A stretch of DNA of 64,000 bases from [Clostridium] colinum (GCF_940677205.1 NZ_OW712331.1:1116001-1180000), one strand, 5' to 3'. Positions 1 to 9,818 are shown, numbered from the stretch's first letter. Made by a program: numbers and translations. The notes: generated by a model from the letters alone, not told the origin.

Positions 1-309
1 ATCTTTTATTCTTGTATCTTTTTCTAGTATAATTTTTAAACTTTTAAATTTATTTGTTTCACTATATTTTATTTTTGCTTTTTTATCTGCTATATATATA
101 AAATTTTCAAATTTTGCTATCCCTTTTGATATTTCTATATACTTATCCTCTAGTATTTTTATATCAAATCCTGTTATTATTCCTTTTGTATATTTATCAT
201 ATTTTACTTGTAAATATTCTATACTATAATCTCTTAAAGAATTTAATAGTTCTTTTTTTAATATACTATGCCTTTCAAAATTAGGATATAAAAATTCCAC
301 TTTCTTCAT
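1..309 (-). CDS. Unrecognised protein of the contractile-system locus, N-terminal 103 residues only
   Basis: An open frame begins with ATG at 307-309 and runs off the left edge after 103 codons. It lies 12 bp downstream of the Hsp70-like gene on the same strand, so it is probably the next gene of that operon. The visible part begins MKKVEFLYPNFERHS and contains a stretch with GIITGFDI followed by EISKGIAKFENFIYI. This loosely recalls the 'GxxxGx...xxxGxA' pattern common in phage baseplate and fibre-type proteins, but that resemblance is weak. No domain is recognised. The rest of the protein would decide its identity. Confidence 0.6.
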   Translation of the reverse strand, partial: MKKVEFLYPNFERHSILKKELLNSLRDYSIEYLQVKYDKYTKGIITGFDIKILEDKYIEISKGIAKFENFIYIADKKAKIKYSETNKFKSLKIILEKDTRIKD

Positions 310-321
310 CCTTTTCTATAA

Positions 322-2919
322 TTATTTTAATCCATCAAAAAAGTTATTTATCCAATTTTCATTTTCATAACTTACAAATTTTTCAATGCCTATATAAAGA
401 TTTTCATTTTCTCTATATATAGGAAGCACTTTAAAGCCTATATCTTCAGGTATACTCCATACAAAAAATCTTACTTCATATTCTATTATATCATCTGTTA
501 ATCTTTGAGTTATTTTACCTTTTGTTTCTTCTATTATATCTTCTTTTTGAATATATCTAAAGTCTTGTTTTTTAAATTGTATTATATAGCTATATTTTTC
601 ATTATCTTCTATATCTTTTAAGTATAATTTTAGTGTTAAATCTGTTATATTTCTTGATAACATACCCACATTACATTCTTTATCAAAAGCTTTTATTAAT
701 GTTATTTCTTCATTTTTATGTGTATATCCTGTTATTTTATATGGTAATGAAGGTACTTCTGTTTCCATGTTTATTTTTACAAGCCCATACCTTTTATCAT
801 ATAAGTATTTTACACAACCATCTATACAAGTCATTTTTAATTCAAAATTGTTAGTTAAATCTCTATCTGTCCTTTTAAATTGAATATATTTTCCCGGTAT
901 AAATTCTTTTAAGCTATCTCTAAAAAGTTCTATTTTACAAGATTGCCCTGTTAATTTTATTACAGAAAAATCAGTAAATTTATTTTTTGATAATACAGTA
1001 TTCATAAATTTACTTATTATATTGTAAATATCAGCCTTTAATATTACTTCTATCTCAAATACATTAAAATTTATGTTTGATATTTCTTTTATTGTTTCTA
1101 AGCCTTTTTGTGTAAATTTTGATAGCTTCCATTTCTCTAACAATAAAAGCTCTGTATTTTTATCTATAATTTCACTTTCATTACAACTAGCCAATACTTT
1201 TAATGTTCCTATTTTATTATAAAATAATTTTTTTAATCTCTCTGCTACTGTATATAAATAATAAAAATTATGTCTTACTTTATAATATTCTTCTTTGCTT
1301 AAATTTTCAAAATTTTTAAATTTTGTAGGTAAAACTTTTTCTGCTTTTTCATATTCGATTTCAATTAATTCATAAAATTTTTTAACTCCATTTTTATCTA
1401 CAAACCTAAATATATCTAAATCAAATGAATTTAAAATATCTGAAAAATTCATACATACATTACTATTTAGACTATTTACTATACATATTTTTAATATTTG
1501 CATTATTCTATAAGTTAAGTTATTTCCACCAAAATTTGTGTCTCCATTTTCATATGATGTTTTTATATCTATTTTATATGATACTTTTATATCTTCTATT
1601 GAAAATTTACAACTACATATATCCGTTGTTCCACCACCACAGTCTATTATTAATGCTTTATATTCTTTTAAATCTTCATATTTGTTTTGTCTAATCATTT
1701 CTGAAACAATACTATATAATACTGCCATACCTTCATCTATACTTTCTTCTGAAGATAATATTTTTTCATCTAATATTTCTTTAAAAAGTTTATTAAATAA
1801 ATTTTTTTGCTTAACTGGGCTTGAAATATGTATTTCTTCTATATCTATTTTAAAATAATTTTTTGCTTCTTCTATTAAATATTCAAAATATGCTTTTAAC
1901 ATATCTTTTCTTTTTATAAATGAACGTTTTCCATTTTTATCATATACTTCTTCTTCTTTTTCATAATCTGATATCCATCTTTTAACGTCATAAAATATAC
2001 AAAAACTTTCATCTATATAACTTGCATTGACTAATTTTTCTGCCTCAAATCCAAATAAATATTTTACCTTATCATCTTCTAAACTATCTATTGCTATTAT
2101 TGTTGGATAGATAGGCATTTCTTTATAATTATTTTGAATATCATAAAATTTTACATAATTTACATTATTTTTATTTAGGTTACATTCTCTTTCTTCAAAA
2201 TAATTTTCATTTAAATATAACCCTATTGTAGTATTTACAGTACCAAAATCTATTGCTAAGGGCATACTTACCTTTAATGGAGATTTTACTTCAAAACTTA
2301 AAAGAGGCATACAATAAAATTTTACTTGCAATTTTTCACTTAACTCACCATTATATATTTTATATACTTTTTCAGAAGTATCTTTTCCCATAAAAAGTAT
2401 TTTATAGTTTTTAGTTTTACTTTCTCTACATTGTATTTTATTACTTTTTGTTAAATATAGCTTGTCTTTATCATTGCCTTTTTGTTCTACATTAAATATT
2501 CCACAAATTTTATTTTCGCTTATTACTATTGCATTTGTATTTATAAATAATGGGTTATATTTTAAAGTTATATTATCATAAAATTTTGTTGCTAAATTTT
2601 CATACACTACTATTTTAGAATTATAATTTAATAAATTGTTTTCATAAAATTGATTTGTATTTTTTATTAAGGTTTCTAATTTTTCTATACCTTCTACGTT
2701 TTCATTTTTTATAAGTAGCCCTTTATATCCTCCTCTATATCTTAAAATAAGCCTTATTAGCTCTTCTTTATCCAAAGGATTTATTACACCACTTATTATT
2801 TTTTCTTTTTTACATATTTCTCTTAATTTGTATAATGTCATTAATTCCAAATCTTCTTTATAATACTTATTTAACTCTTTATTCTCTATATTTGGATTAA
2901 ATATATAACCTTTTCCCAT
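322..2919 (-). CDS. Hsp70-family actin-like ATPase with N-terminal SAP-like domain
   Basis: 865 residues from the ATG at 2919. An ATG 33 bp upstream overlaps the preceding gene, whereas the chosen start has AGAAAGGA about 7 nt before it. Near residues 20-60 is a SAP-like helix pair (LYKLREICKKEK...KEELIRLILRYR). The core carries the actin/Hsp70 nucleotide motifs: phosphate-1 LAIDFGTVNTTIGLY (around 225), phosphate-2 LIIDCGGGTTDIC (around 430) and the adenosine motif IKLTGQSCKIELF (around 690). No canonical DnaK substrate-binding domain is visible. DnaJ is encoded 7 kb upstream in the same locus, so a dedicated chaperone pair for assembling or recycling the contractile machine is plausible (inference). 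Confidence 0.85.
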   Translation of the reverse strand: MGKGYIFNPNIENKELNKYYKEDLELMTLYKLREICKKEKIISGVINPLDKEELIRLILRYRGGYKGLLIKNENVEGIEKLETLIKNTNQFYENNLLNYNSKIVVYENLATKFYDNITLKYNPLFINTNAIVISENKICGIFNVEQKGNDKDKLYLTKSNKIQCRESKTKNYKILFMGKDTSEKVYKIYNGELSEKLQVKFYCMPLLSFEVKSPLKVSMPLAIDFGTVNTTIGLYLNENYFEERECNLNKNNVNYVKFYDIQNNYKEMPIYPTIIAIDSLEDDKVKYLFGFEAEKLVNASYIDESFCIFYDVKRWISDYEKEEEVYDKNGKRSFIKRKDMLKAYFEYLIEEAKNYFKIDIEEIHISSPVKQKNLFNKLFKEILDEKILSSEESIDEGMAVLYSIVSEMIRQNKYEDLKEYKALIIDCGGGTTDICSCKFSIEDIKVSYKIDIKTSYENGDTNFGGNNLTYRIMQILKICIVNSLNSNVCMNFSDILNSFDLDIFRFVDKNGVKKFYELIEIEYEKAEKVLPTKFKNFENLSKEEYYKVRHNFYYLYTVAERLKKLFYNKIGTLKVLASCNESEIIDKNTELLLLEKWKLSKFTQKGLETIKEISNINFNVFEIEVILKADIYNIISKFMNTVLSKNKFTDFSVIKLTGQSCKIELFRDSLKEFIPGKYIQFKRTDRDLTNNFELKMTCIDGCVKYLYDKRYGLVKINMETEVPSLPYKITGYTHKNEEITLIKAFDKECNVGMLSRNITDLTLKLYLKDIEDNEKYSYIIQFKKQDFRYIQKEDIIEETKGKITQRLTDDIIEYEVRFFVWSIPEDIGFKVLPIYRENENLYIGIEKFVSYENENWINNFFDGLK

Positions 2920-2932
2920 TATTTTTTCCTTT

Positions 2933-3625
2933 CTAAAATATTGATATTTCATCTATTTTCATTGTTTCATCTACGTCTATTATACCAAAATGATTTTCCC
3001 AAAATAAATGAATTTTAAAATTTATAGGTAAAAACATACCTACTATAAATTTTATTTTTTGTCTTTCTTTTTCTGTTTCTTTTCTACCTATATATATTAA
3101 ATATTCATCTACATAGTCATTACTTGCGTATACTATTGATTTTTTATATAGTTTTCTCATTATTTGTTTAAATAAAAATACAGAACTTCCACAATTATAT
3201 AACCTTACTACAAAACAAAATATTATATATACTTCTTCCTTATTAAAACATTTTATTGCTTCTATGTTTTGGTTGCTATAAAATTTATTTAATATTTCTT
3301 TTAATATAAATTTATAATAATATTCTTTTTTACTATATCCTTGTCTTAAATCTAATTGTATCATATATTGCATAAATATATCGAAAAAATATTCTCTTGT
3401 ATCTTTATATTTTTCTAGATTAATATCAAATAATTCCATAAATATATTTTGAAATCTATATAATGGATTTACTTCTATTATATGTTCTTCTATTTGTCTT
3501 GTATTTATATTTTCAAAAGCCACTTCCATATATGGACTTCCATATCTTGTTGGTTTATAATTTAAGTTTTCTCTTTTTATGTTACTTTTATCTGCTTTTA
3601 TAGCTACTTCCCAAGTATAATTCAT
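2933..3625 (-). CDS. Unrecognised 230-residue protein of the contractile-system locus
   Basis: Starts at ATG 3625 behind GAGGTAATAATT; 11 bp separate it from the 463-residue gene upstream and 13 bp from the Hsp70-like gene downstream, so the three probably form one operon. I recognise no family. The protein is rich in aromatic and charged residues, has no signal peptide or clear membrane segment, and ends with a hydrophobic/aromatic stretch (MFLPINFKIHLFWENHFGI). That ending faintly resembles the C-termini of phage tail/baseplate wedge proteins, where a 'LPxxxxxxFxY' strand is common. A structural (baseplate-like) role is a guess from context. Confidence 0.7.
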   Translation of the reverse strand: MNYTWEVAIKADKSNIKRENLNYKPTRYGSPYMEVAFENINTRQIEEHIIEVNPLYRFQNIFMELFDINLEKYKDTREYFFDIFMQYMIQLDLRQGYSKKEYYYKFILKEILNKFYSNQNIEAIKCFNKEEVYIIFCFVVRLYNCGSSVFLFKQIMRKLYKKSIVYASNDYVDEYLIYIGRKETEKERQKIKFIVGMFLPINFKIHLFWENHFGIIDVDETMKIDEISIF

Positions 3626-3636
3626 AATTATTACCT

Positions 3637-5028
3637 CTAGTATATTTCCTCTTTTATTATTTTTTCTACTTCATATTCAGAAGAAACTCCTATGCATTTA
3701 TAATCACTTTCTTCTAATTGTATTTGTGATATTACAAATCTTATTATAGAATCTGTAAAAAAACATTTATTGTTTAATATTTTAAATTTAAATAATAATA
3801 TTTTTCTATCATCATATGCAAATACATTTTCTTTTTCAAAAAAATTCATATCATTTTCATATATTTTAAATTTATTAATATAATCACTTGATAGTATTTC
3901 ATATCCTACATACTCTATGTATTTTTCAATATATAATTCGTTTATCCTTCTTATATAATCAAATTCTGTTTTTAATGTTATTTTATTATTACTTAAATAT
4001 CTTCTTGTAAAATTTTCTTTCTTTTTATTATTTAACATATCATAGTCATAACCAATACTTTTTATTGGTTCTTTATTTACTATTTTATATGCTATCCAAT
4101 TTTCAAATGCTTCTACAGAAGATTTTACTATTATTTTATCTTCTTCTAATTTTAATGAATATATATCATCATTTATTCCTAATAAATATCCATTTTCTAG
4201 CCCATATTCTTTTAATTCTATATTGTGTTCATAATATTTTTCATCTATAAAAGGCTTCATAAATTCTGCACTGTTTAACTTTATTTCTTCTACATTCCAT
4301 ATAGGTATTAAATTTTCTTTTATACTTGTAAAACTATCTAGTTTTAATTTATTAAAATTTATATCTACATTTTCTACAATACTTTTTTCTAAATCTATAT
4401 TTATATCTTCTTTTATTTCTTCTAAATATATATCATACAATCTATCAACAAAAGCCATATTTATAGTTGTCCAAAGAATATAATTATAATTAAATAGTTC
4501 ATATAAATTTACTACTTTTTTAAAGTATCTTTTAGCTCTTGATATTTTAAATTTGCAATTATATTCTCCTGTAGAAGTATATAATCTTCCTTCAATAACT
4601 TTATTTTTAAAATTTTGCATATCTTTTTCAGTACCTTCAAAAAATACTGTTTTTATATATTCCTTATCGTTAATTAGATTTGATAAATTAATTTCTTTTT
4701 CTTCTAAATCTTCATAACACATAGGAAATAATGTATCATTTGTATATGAAAAATTTTCTTTTTTAGTTAATGTCATATTTATTCCATATTTTTCATCTAA
4801 TAATTTAAATTCATCATATATACTTTTTTCTAAAACTTCATACTTTTTTTCTGTAACTTCTATTACCTTTTGAAATATATCTCTTACATATTTATTTGCA
4901 AATTTTCTTTCTTCTATATCTTCTATGTCTTTTAGCCTTTTTTCCATATATTCTTCGAAGTTAAAATCATACTCTATTATACTTTTAAAACTTGGATGTT
5001 TTATATGTTTTTTATATTCTTCTTCCAT
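3637..5028 (-). CDS. Unrecognised 463-residue protein of the contractile-system locus
   Basis: Starts at ATG 5028 behind AAAGGAAAT. First gene of the lower sub-operon (this gene, the 230-residue gene, the Hsp70-like gene), following a 450-bp gene-free stretch. The N-terminal 70 residues are strongly helical and charged and may form a coiled coil; the rest mixes beta-like and aromatic segments. No signal peptide, membrane segment or catalytic motif is apparent, and I do not recognise a family. Size and position would fit a baseplate or adaptor subunit, but this is not shown by the sequence. Confidence 0.7.
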   Translation of the reverse strand: MEEEYKKHIKHPSFKSIIEYDFNFEEYMEKRLKDIEDIEERKFANKYVRDIFQKVIEVTEKKYEVLEKSIYDEFKLLDEKYGINMTLTKKENFSYTNDTLFPMCYEDLEEKEINLSNLINDKEYIKTVFFEGTEKDMQNFKNKVIEGRLYTSTGEYNCKFKISRAKRYFKKVVNLYELFNYNYILWTTINMAFVDRLYDIYLEEIKEDINIDLEKSIVENVDINFNKLKLDSFTSIKENLIPIWNVEEIKLNSAEFMKPFIDEKYYEHNIELKEYGLENGYLLGINDDIYSLKLEEDKIIVKSSVEAFENWIAYKIVNKEPIKSIGYDYDMLNNKKKENFTRRYLSNNKITLKTEFDYIRRINELYIEKYIEYVGYEILSSDYINKFKIYENDMNFFEKENVFAYDDRKILLFKFKILNNKCFFTDSIIRFVISQIQLEESDYKCIGVSSEYEVEKIIKEEIY

Positions 5029-5478
5029 AACTATTTCCTTTAATTATTTAAATATTTTTTAAACTTCATTAGAATAATTGTATTCACAAATACTATTTAT
5101 TCTATCTAATTCATAATAATTATCTTTTTATTTTATAAATTATAAAAAGTAAAAAAAGTTCTAACTATTATTTTTTAATCATCTATATTTTATATATTTG
5201 ATAAAAAAATATTAATATATTAGGATTTTAATTTATTAAAAACATATTTCTTATTCTTAATAACAAATTTGTCATAAAACTTTATAAGTATTATAAACCT
5301 TCATTATTAAAAATTTATACAAAATTTAAATATATTCTATATAAATAATTTATATTATAGTTTATAATTATATAATAAATATTTATTGTAATATTATCAT
5401 TGAAATTTTTACATAAATATAATCTAAGACTATTTTCAAAAAAATATATAAATTTATTACTTTAAAATATATCTTTTA
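5029..5478. other. Gene-free AT-rich stretch inside the contractile-system locus
   Basis: About 450 bp with almost no G or C and no open frame with a ribosome binding site. It separates the third tube-like gene from the 463-residue gene. A minus-strand TATAAT is present near 5290-5295 but lacks a good -35 partner, so no promoter is called with confidence. The length of the gap suggests that a separate transcript starts here. Confidence 0.4.
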
Positions 5479-5928
5479 TCATTTTTTTATATGGTATAAA
5501 GTCTTATATTCATCATTTAATATTTTATCTTCTTTTTCATTTACGCCTATCCAATTTAACTTATCTGCCCTTTGCCTTAATGTTAAAATTAATTGTTTAT
5601 TTTTCTCTTTTTGTTCAAATTTTTCTATTCCTAAATAATAAAAACTTAAAAATCTATATTGAACATCATTTATTACTTCTCTAATTTTTATATTCCTATA
5701 AAAATTATGAATATCTTTAGACTTACATAATCCCCAGTTTTTCAATTCTTTTTGTATATTTTCTATATTTTCATCTAATCTTAATATTATTTTTACAACA
5801 TTTTTTGCTTTAAAATCTGTCATTGTTTTAATTTTATTTATCTCATAACTTATATTTTCAATATTTTTTTCATATATATTTACCTTAGATTTATTTCCAT
5901 TCCAATATATTTCAATTGTATTATACAT
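5479..5928 (-). CDS. Diverged tube-like (Hcp-like) protein, third paralogue
   Basis: 149 residues from ATG 5928, preceded by AAAGGAGAAATC. At first sight unrecognisable, but its layout follows the two tube-like proteins at 10357-11254. It has a central charged strand (KAKNVVKIILRLDENI), then a Trp (KNWG), an FYRNIKIREVINDVQYRF stretch matching CYRTLEIEHIAAGVVVRKY, a YYLGIEKFE segment matching the NAFVVDYIEDF strand, and a final LILTLRQRADKLNWI matching TLLVKQKKDKIANI. The aligned length is about 100 residues with few identities, so homology is inferred from pattern, not proven. It might cap or initiate the tube, or be a specialised tube subunit. Confidence 0.6.
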   Translation of the reverse strand: MYNTIEIYWNGNKSKVNIYEKNIENISYEINKIKTMTDFKAKNVVKIILRLDENIENIQKELKNWGLCKSKDIHNFYRNIKIREVINDVQYRFLSFYYLGIEKFEQKEKNKQLILTLRQRADKLNWIGVNEKEDKILNDEYKTLYHIKK

Positions 5929-5955
5929 GATTTCTCCTTTATCTTATTCATATAT

Positions 5956-7815
5956 TTAAATCTTACTTTCAGATGTTTCAGAAGTTGCTTCATTTATAGG
6001 CTCTGTTATTTTTTCATTTAATGTTTCTTCCTGTTTTTTTAGCTCTTCTTCTAACTTTTTCTTTTCTTCTTCTATTTCTAAATCTAATAGCTCAATTAAT
6101 GAATCCATTTCTTTTACTTTATCATCTTTTTTTAATTCTGTATATATTTTTTTAGCAAATAAATATTGTTTTTTAGCATCTATTAAATTTTTTTCTGCTT
6201 TTAAATCTATTGCTAATCTTTCATGCTCTTCTGCTATTTTTATTTTTTTCTTATTTTCTTCTATTTTTTCATCTATCGATGTTAATTTATTATTTAAAAC
6301 TTCAACTTGTGCTAAATCTTCCATTTCCTTATACTTTTCTATTGCACTTGTATAATAAAGTCTTGCACCTTCATAATCACTATTTCTAAAACTTTCATCT
6401 CCTTGTTTTACTATTTCTAAAGCTGTTATTTGTTTATCCGCTTTATCTTTTTGTTCTTTATCTGTTTCTTCTTTTGCTTTTCCCCAGTCTTCGTATAATT
6501 TTTCAAGAGATTGTATTGCTTTTTCTTTCCCTTTATCAAAATATATATTACTAGCTATATTTTTAGCTTCCAAGTATTTTTTTTCAGCACCTTCATAATC
6601 TCCTGTTTCTTTTAATTTATCTCCCAAATTTATATAGTCATATACGTTTAAATAATCTTTTGTTTCTTTTAACTTATTATCTACATATTCTTCATTTACA
6701 TTGTCTGCATATCTAGCTCTATCTTTTGCGTTTATATAGTTTTGTTGTGCCTCTTTGTAATTCTCAGACTTTAAAGCTTCGTCTGCAAGTATTGTTGTTT
6801 CTATCAATTTTAAATAATTGTTTAAATCTTTAACTTTTTCTTTATTATTTAATTTATCTGCTACTTCTATCGCTTTATTACATTCTTCTTTTGCTCTTAT
6901 ATAGTTATTATCTTGTATGTACTCTATTGTATTTTGATATGTTAAATTTAGTGTTTCTATTCTTTTTACTCTTTTTCTATAAAAAATATAAAATATTAAG
7001 CTTATTATAAGTAATAAAACTACTATTGTTATACTTACTTTTATAAGCTTTTTAATTTTTCTTTTTCTTTCTGGATCTTTAAATATTTTATCTGCAAATA
7101 TTACTGCAAATGTATAATTTTCTAGTTGTTTTGGTTGTTTTGATAATATTAAATCTTCTATATTGTTAAGAACTTCTTCTGCATCATTTGTAGCTTCTTC
7201 AAATACTTCATTTATTTCACTTTGGTCTAAATTTTCCCATATTCCTCTTGTATATAATGCTATTATATCACTATCCATTAGCTTTATTTTTTTAGATATA
7301 AATGGTTTAAAATTTTTATCTTTTCCCAAATATGAATATAGATTATTTCTTTCTTCGTGCTTTGCTATTAAATCTTTTGAAAGTCCATCTTCTTTTATTA
7401 TATCATTTGCAAATGACATATCAATACTTTCTTGTTTTAATAGTCCCCCACGATATAATCTAAATCTTGTATTTCCTAAATGTCCATATCTTATTTTTTC
7501 ATAATTAGATACTACTACTGTTATTGATGCTTTTAATGCAAATTTACTATCTGCTTTAAAAAATTCTTTATTTGCTTCTTTCAAATATGATTTTATTGCA
7601 TTTTTACTTATTGATGGGGTTTCTTGAAATTTTAAAATAACACTTTGTATAGCAAGTTTAGCTCCATTTATATTGGCCATATTCCCTATACCATCTGCTA
7701 TAACATAACAAGCATATTTATCTAATTCTACGAAAGCAAAGTAATCATTATTTTTTAATTCACTTCCTGCTTCTGATATAAACTTTGTATTAAATTCGCT
7801 ATTTTCTTTTCTCAT
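5956..7815 (-). CDS. Degenerate PP2C-like domain, membrane segment and TPR-like repeat protein
   Basis: 619 residues from ATG 7815 (GAGGG 5 nt upstream; an earlier ATG contains that ribosome binding site). Residues about 10-245 have the PP2C fold signature (VIADGIGN, GHLGNTRFRLYRGG). However, the usual SDG metal motif reads LYTRGIWENL and the terminal DN reads LENYTFAVIF, so two metal-binding Asp positions are lost and catalysis is doubtful. A membrane segment follows (SITIVVLLLIISLIFYIFY), flanked by basic residues. The remaining 330 residues are helical repeats of about 35-40 residues (A...YxxAKxxY pattern), ending in a Glu/Lys coiled coil. It lies 20 bp downstream of the intact PP2C gene. 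A phospho-sensing pseudophosphatase or envelope scaffold is inferred. Confidence 0.8.
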   Translation of the reverse strand: MRKENSEFNTKFISEAGSELKNNDYFAFVELDKYACYVIADGIGNMANINGAKLAIQSVILKFQETPSISKNAIKSYLKEANKEFFKADSKFALKASITVVVSNYEKIRYGHLGNTRFRLYRGGLLKQESIDMSFANDIIKEDGLSKDLIAKHEERNNLYSYLGKDKNFKPFISKKIKLMDSDIIALYTRGIWENLDQSEINEVFEEATNDAEEVLNNIEDLILSKQPKQLENYTFAVIFADKIFKDPERKRKIKKLIKVSITIVVLLLIISLIFYIFYRKRVKRIETLNLTYQNTIEYIQDNNYIRAKEECNKAIEVADKLNNKEKVKDLNNYLKLIETTILADEALKSENYKEAQQNYINAKDRARYADNVNEEYVDNKLKETKDYLNVYDYINLGDKLKETGDYEGAEKKYLEAKNIASNIYFDKGKEKAIQSLEKLYEDWGKAKEETDKEQKDKADKQITALEIVKQGDESFRNSDYEGARLYYTSAIEKYKEMEDLAQVEVLNNKLTSIDEKIEENKKKIKIAEEHERLAIDLKAEKNLIDAKKQYLFAKKIYTELKKDDKVKEMDSLIELLDLEIEEEKKKLEEELKKQEETLNEKITEPINEATSETSESKI

Positions 7816-7835
7816 ATAAACCCTCATTTTTAGTA

Positions 7836-8678
7836 TTAATTAATCTTTATTAATAGTATACTAGCATTATCTTTGTTTTTGTCTTGACTTATATTTATTT
7901 TTTCTATTATATTAAATGCTACTTTTTGTATATCTAAATTTTTTTCTAATTCATCTTCTATTTCTTTCCAGCTTAAAAATTCATATACACCATCACTCAT
8001 TAATGCAACTATATCTCCATATTTTAAGTTTATTGGCTCATCAAAAAATTCTATATTTTTAAATCCATCTTGTCCAACATAATTGTAAAGTCTTTTTTCT
8101 TCTAATAAGGTTATTGCACTTTCTCTTGTCAATTTTCCACTTTTATATTTATTTTCCGCTAACATATTTATTGTATGTCCTGTACTTACTGGTATTAAAT
8201 CACCATTTCTAAATACTGCTATTTTTATATTTCCTACAAGTGAATAAAAAAGCATATTATTTCTTATTAATATTGAAGATACACAAGCTCCACATTTATC
8301 ATCATCTAAACTTTTAAGTATTTCTCTATTCGCTAATGTGAATGCTTTTTGAAAAAAATAATTAGGATTATCAAAAGCATCAAATTGTTCAAATAAATCT
8401 ATAAATGTATTTACTGCTATTTGGCTTGATATTTTGCCTCCAAAATTTTTACCCATTCCATCTGCTAACACAGCTAAAAATCCATTATTACTTTCTATAA
8501 AGTCGTAGTTATCTTCTTGTATTTCCCTATTTCCTATGGTCATACTTACTCCAACTTCATATTTTTCTTTAATTTTTCTGTTCATATGTATTTTTATTCT
8601 TATTAGTATAAGTAATAATAATATAAAATGTAATAATATTATTATTAAAATAGGTTGGTTTAAATTTATACTTTGCAT
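7836..8678 (-). CDS. Membrane-anchored PP2C-family Ser/Thr phosphatase
   Basis: 280 residues from ATG 8678, with GGGAGAAAAT upstream. An N-terminal membrane segment (residues about 8-28, LIIIILLHFILLLLILI) is followed by a complete PP2C domain with the motifs GNREIQEDNYDF, LADGMG, ALMSDGVYEFL and KDNASILLI. These supply the Asp residues that bind the catalytic Mn/Mg pair, so this copy looks active. Its expected role is to dephosphorylate Ser/Thr-phosphorylated proteins, here probably partners of the neighbouring FHA proteins. No Ser/Thr kinase is present in the window; one may lie to the left or elsewhere in the genome. Confidence 0.9.
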   Translation of the reverse strand: MQSINLNQPILIIILLHFILLLLILIRIKIHMNRKIKEKYEVGVSMTIGNREIQEDNYDFIESNNGFLAVLADGMGKNFGGKISSQIAVNTFIDLFEQFDAFDNPNYFFQKAFTLANREILKSLDDDKCGACVSSILIRNNMLFYSLVGNIKIAVFRNGDLIPVSTGHTINMLAENKYKSGKLTRESAITLLEEKRLYNYVGQDGFKNIEFFDEPINLKYGDIVALMSDGVYEFLSWKEIEDELEKNLDIQKVAFNIIEKINISQDKNKDNASILLIKIN

Positions 8679-8690
8679 ATTTTCTCCCTA

Positions 8691-9206
8691 TTAATTAGTA
8701 TTTTTATCATCATCTGTCCACATAAATTTATCTCCACAGAAAGGTACAAATAAAAATCTACTATTTCCTATTTCTATTACACTATCTTCTCCCAAAACTT
8801 CTGGTGAATATACTGCATTTTCATTTAAGTATACTAAACCGTTAGAATCTCCAGGTAACAACACAGTTTCTTTATTTTTAGGATCAAATACTATTATTGC
8901 GTGGTTTCTTCTTTCTATTTTATTATCTCCAAGTATTTGAATATCCATATCATCTGCTCTGCCTATAAAGTTTTTACCTTCTCTTATTTTATAGTCTTTT
9001 CCTCTTCTTGCTCCAGATATACAAACTATCCAACCACAAACAGGATTTTCTTCTTCTAAAAATAACATTTTTTCTATATCTTCGTCTGTTTGCTTTGTTT
9101 CCTGCTTTTCTTTTGTATTTGTTTCTATATTACAATATGGACATATTGTCCCATATCTTCTTCCAGAAAATAAATGTCCATTTTGACAACGTATTAAGTT
9201 ACTCAT
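8691..9206 (-). CDS. Zinc-ribbon and FHA-domain protein
   Basis: 171 residues from ATG 9206. An N-terminal metal-binding ribbon (C-x4-H...C-x2-C in CQNGHLF...TICPYC) is joined by an acidic linker to an FHA domain at residues about 57-155. The domain shows FIGRADDMDI, the RxxHAII loop and the SNGLVYLN asparagine that normally contacts phosphothreonine. FHA domains read Thr phosphorylation; in type VI systems an FHA protein (Fha/TagH) acts as a post-translational switch, which fits this context. It is soluble, with no membrane segment, and lies 12 bp upstream of the PP2C gene. Confidence 0.88.
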   Translation of the reverse strand: MSNLIRCQNGHLFSGRRYGTICPYCNIETNTKEKQETKQTDEDIEKMLFLEEENPVCGWIVCISGARRGKDYKIREGKNFIGRADDMDIQILGDNKIERRNHAIIVFDPKNKETVLLPGDSNGLVYLNENAVYSPEVLGEDSVIEIGNSRFLFVPFCGDKFMWTDDDKNTN

Positions 9207-9227
9207 TGTTATATCCTCTCTTATAAA

Positions 9228-9818
9228 TTAATCTACTTGTAATTCTGTAAGTCCTAAATATATAATATCTTCTTTTTCTAACTTATATGGCTCATCTGGA
9301 GATAATTTATATTTTTTATTTTCCATTTTCTTTTTTATGCTTATTCCATTTTTAGAATCTAAATCTTCTATATACCAACAACCATTTGAATAGTTTAAGA
9401 CAGCATGTTCTACATCTACTAACGTTGCATAAGCACAATTACTTAAATTTATATCTACTAGCGTAACATCATTATATTGATTTTTTCTATCTTTTCCTAT
9501 CACTAACGAAGTTTTACCATATAAATCCCAAGATTTTATTATATTCCCTTGCTCATTTAAAAGACTTATTCTTGTTAAACTATTTAAAATATTAAAATTA
9601 TTTATTATTTTATTACTTTTTATTATATATTCATTTTCTTCTTTATCTTTAACTATTGCTAAATAGAGAAATATTAAAAATATTAATATATTAATTGATA
9701 TTATTAATATTTTTAGAGTTAAATTATTTATATATAAAAAAGCAATACTTACTATAGCTAATGATATACTGCATAATATTAAATCTATTGCTTTTATTGT
9801 TTTCATTGTTATATTCAA
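9228..9818 (-). CDS. Two-TM membrane protein with cytoplasmic FHA domain
   Basis: 196 residues. The best start is TTG 9818, seven nucleotides after AAAGGAG; the next ATG is four codons later. Two membrane segments at about residues 10-30 and 34-55 form a hairpin, placing the C-terminal FHA domain (about 105-190) in the cytoplasm. FHA features are LVIGKD, the VEHAVL loop and DSKNGISI with the conserved Asn-Gly; the usual Arg after the first Gly is Lys. It presumably recruits a phosphothreonine partner to the membrane. It is operonic with the DnaJ and zinc-ribbon-FHA genes. Confidence 0.85.
   Translation of the reverse strand: MNITMKTIKAIDLILCSISLAIVSIAFLYINNLTLKILIISINILIFLIFLYLAIVKDKEENEYIIKSNKIINNFNILNSLTRISLLNEQGNIIKSWDLYGKTSLVIGKDRKNQYNDVTLVDINLSNCAYATLVDVEHAVLNYSNGCWYIEDLDSKNGISIKKKMENKKYKLSPDEPYKLEKEDIIYLGLTELQVD

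Noticed and set aside
633-854. Plus-strand open frame opposite the Hsp70-like gene
   Set aside because: Antisense shadow: AT-rich, Leu/Phe/Tyr-dominated, without a ribosome binding site.
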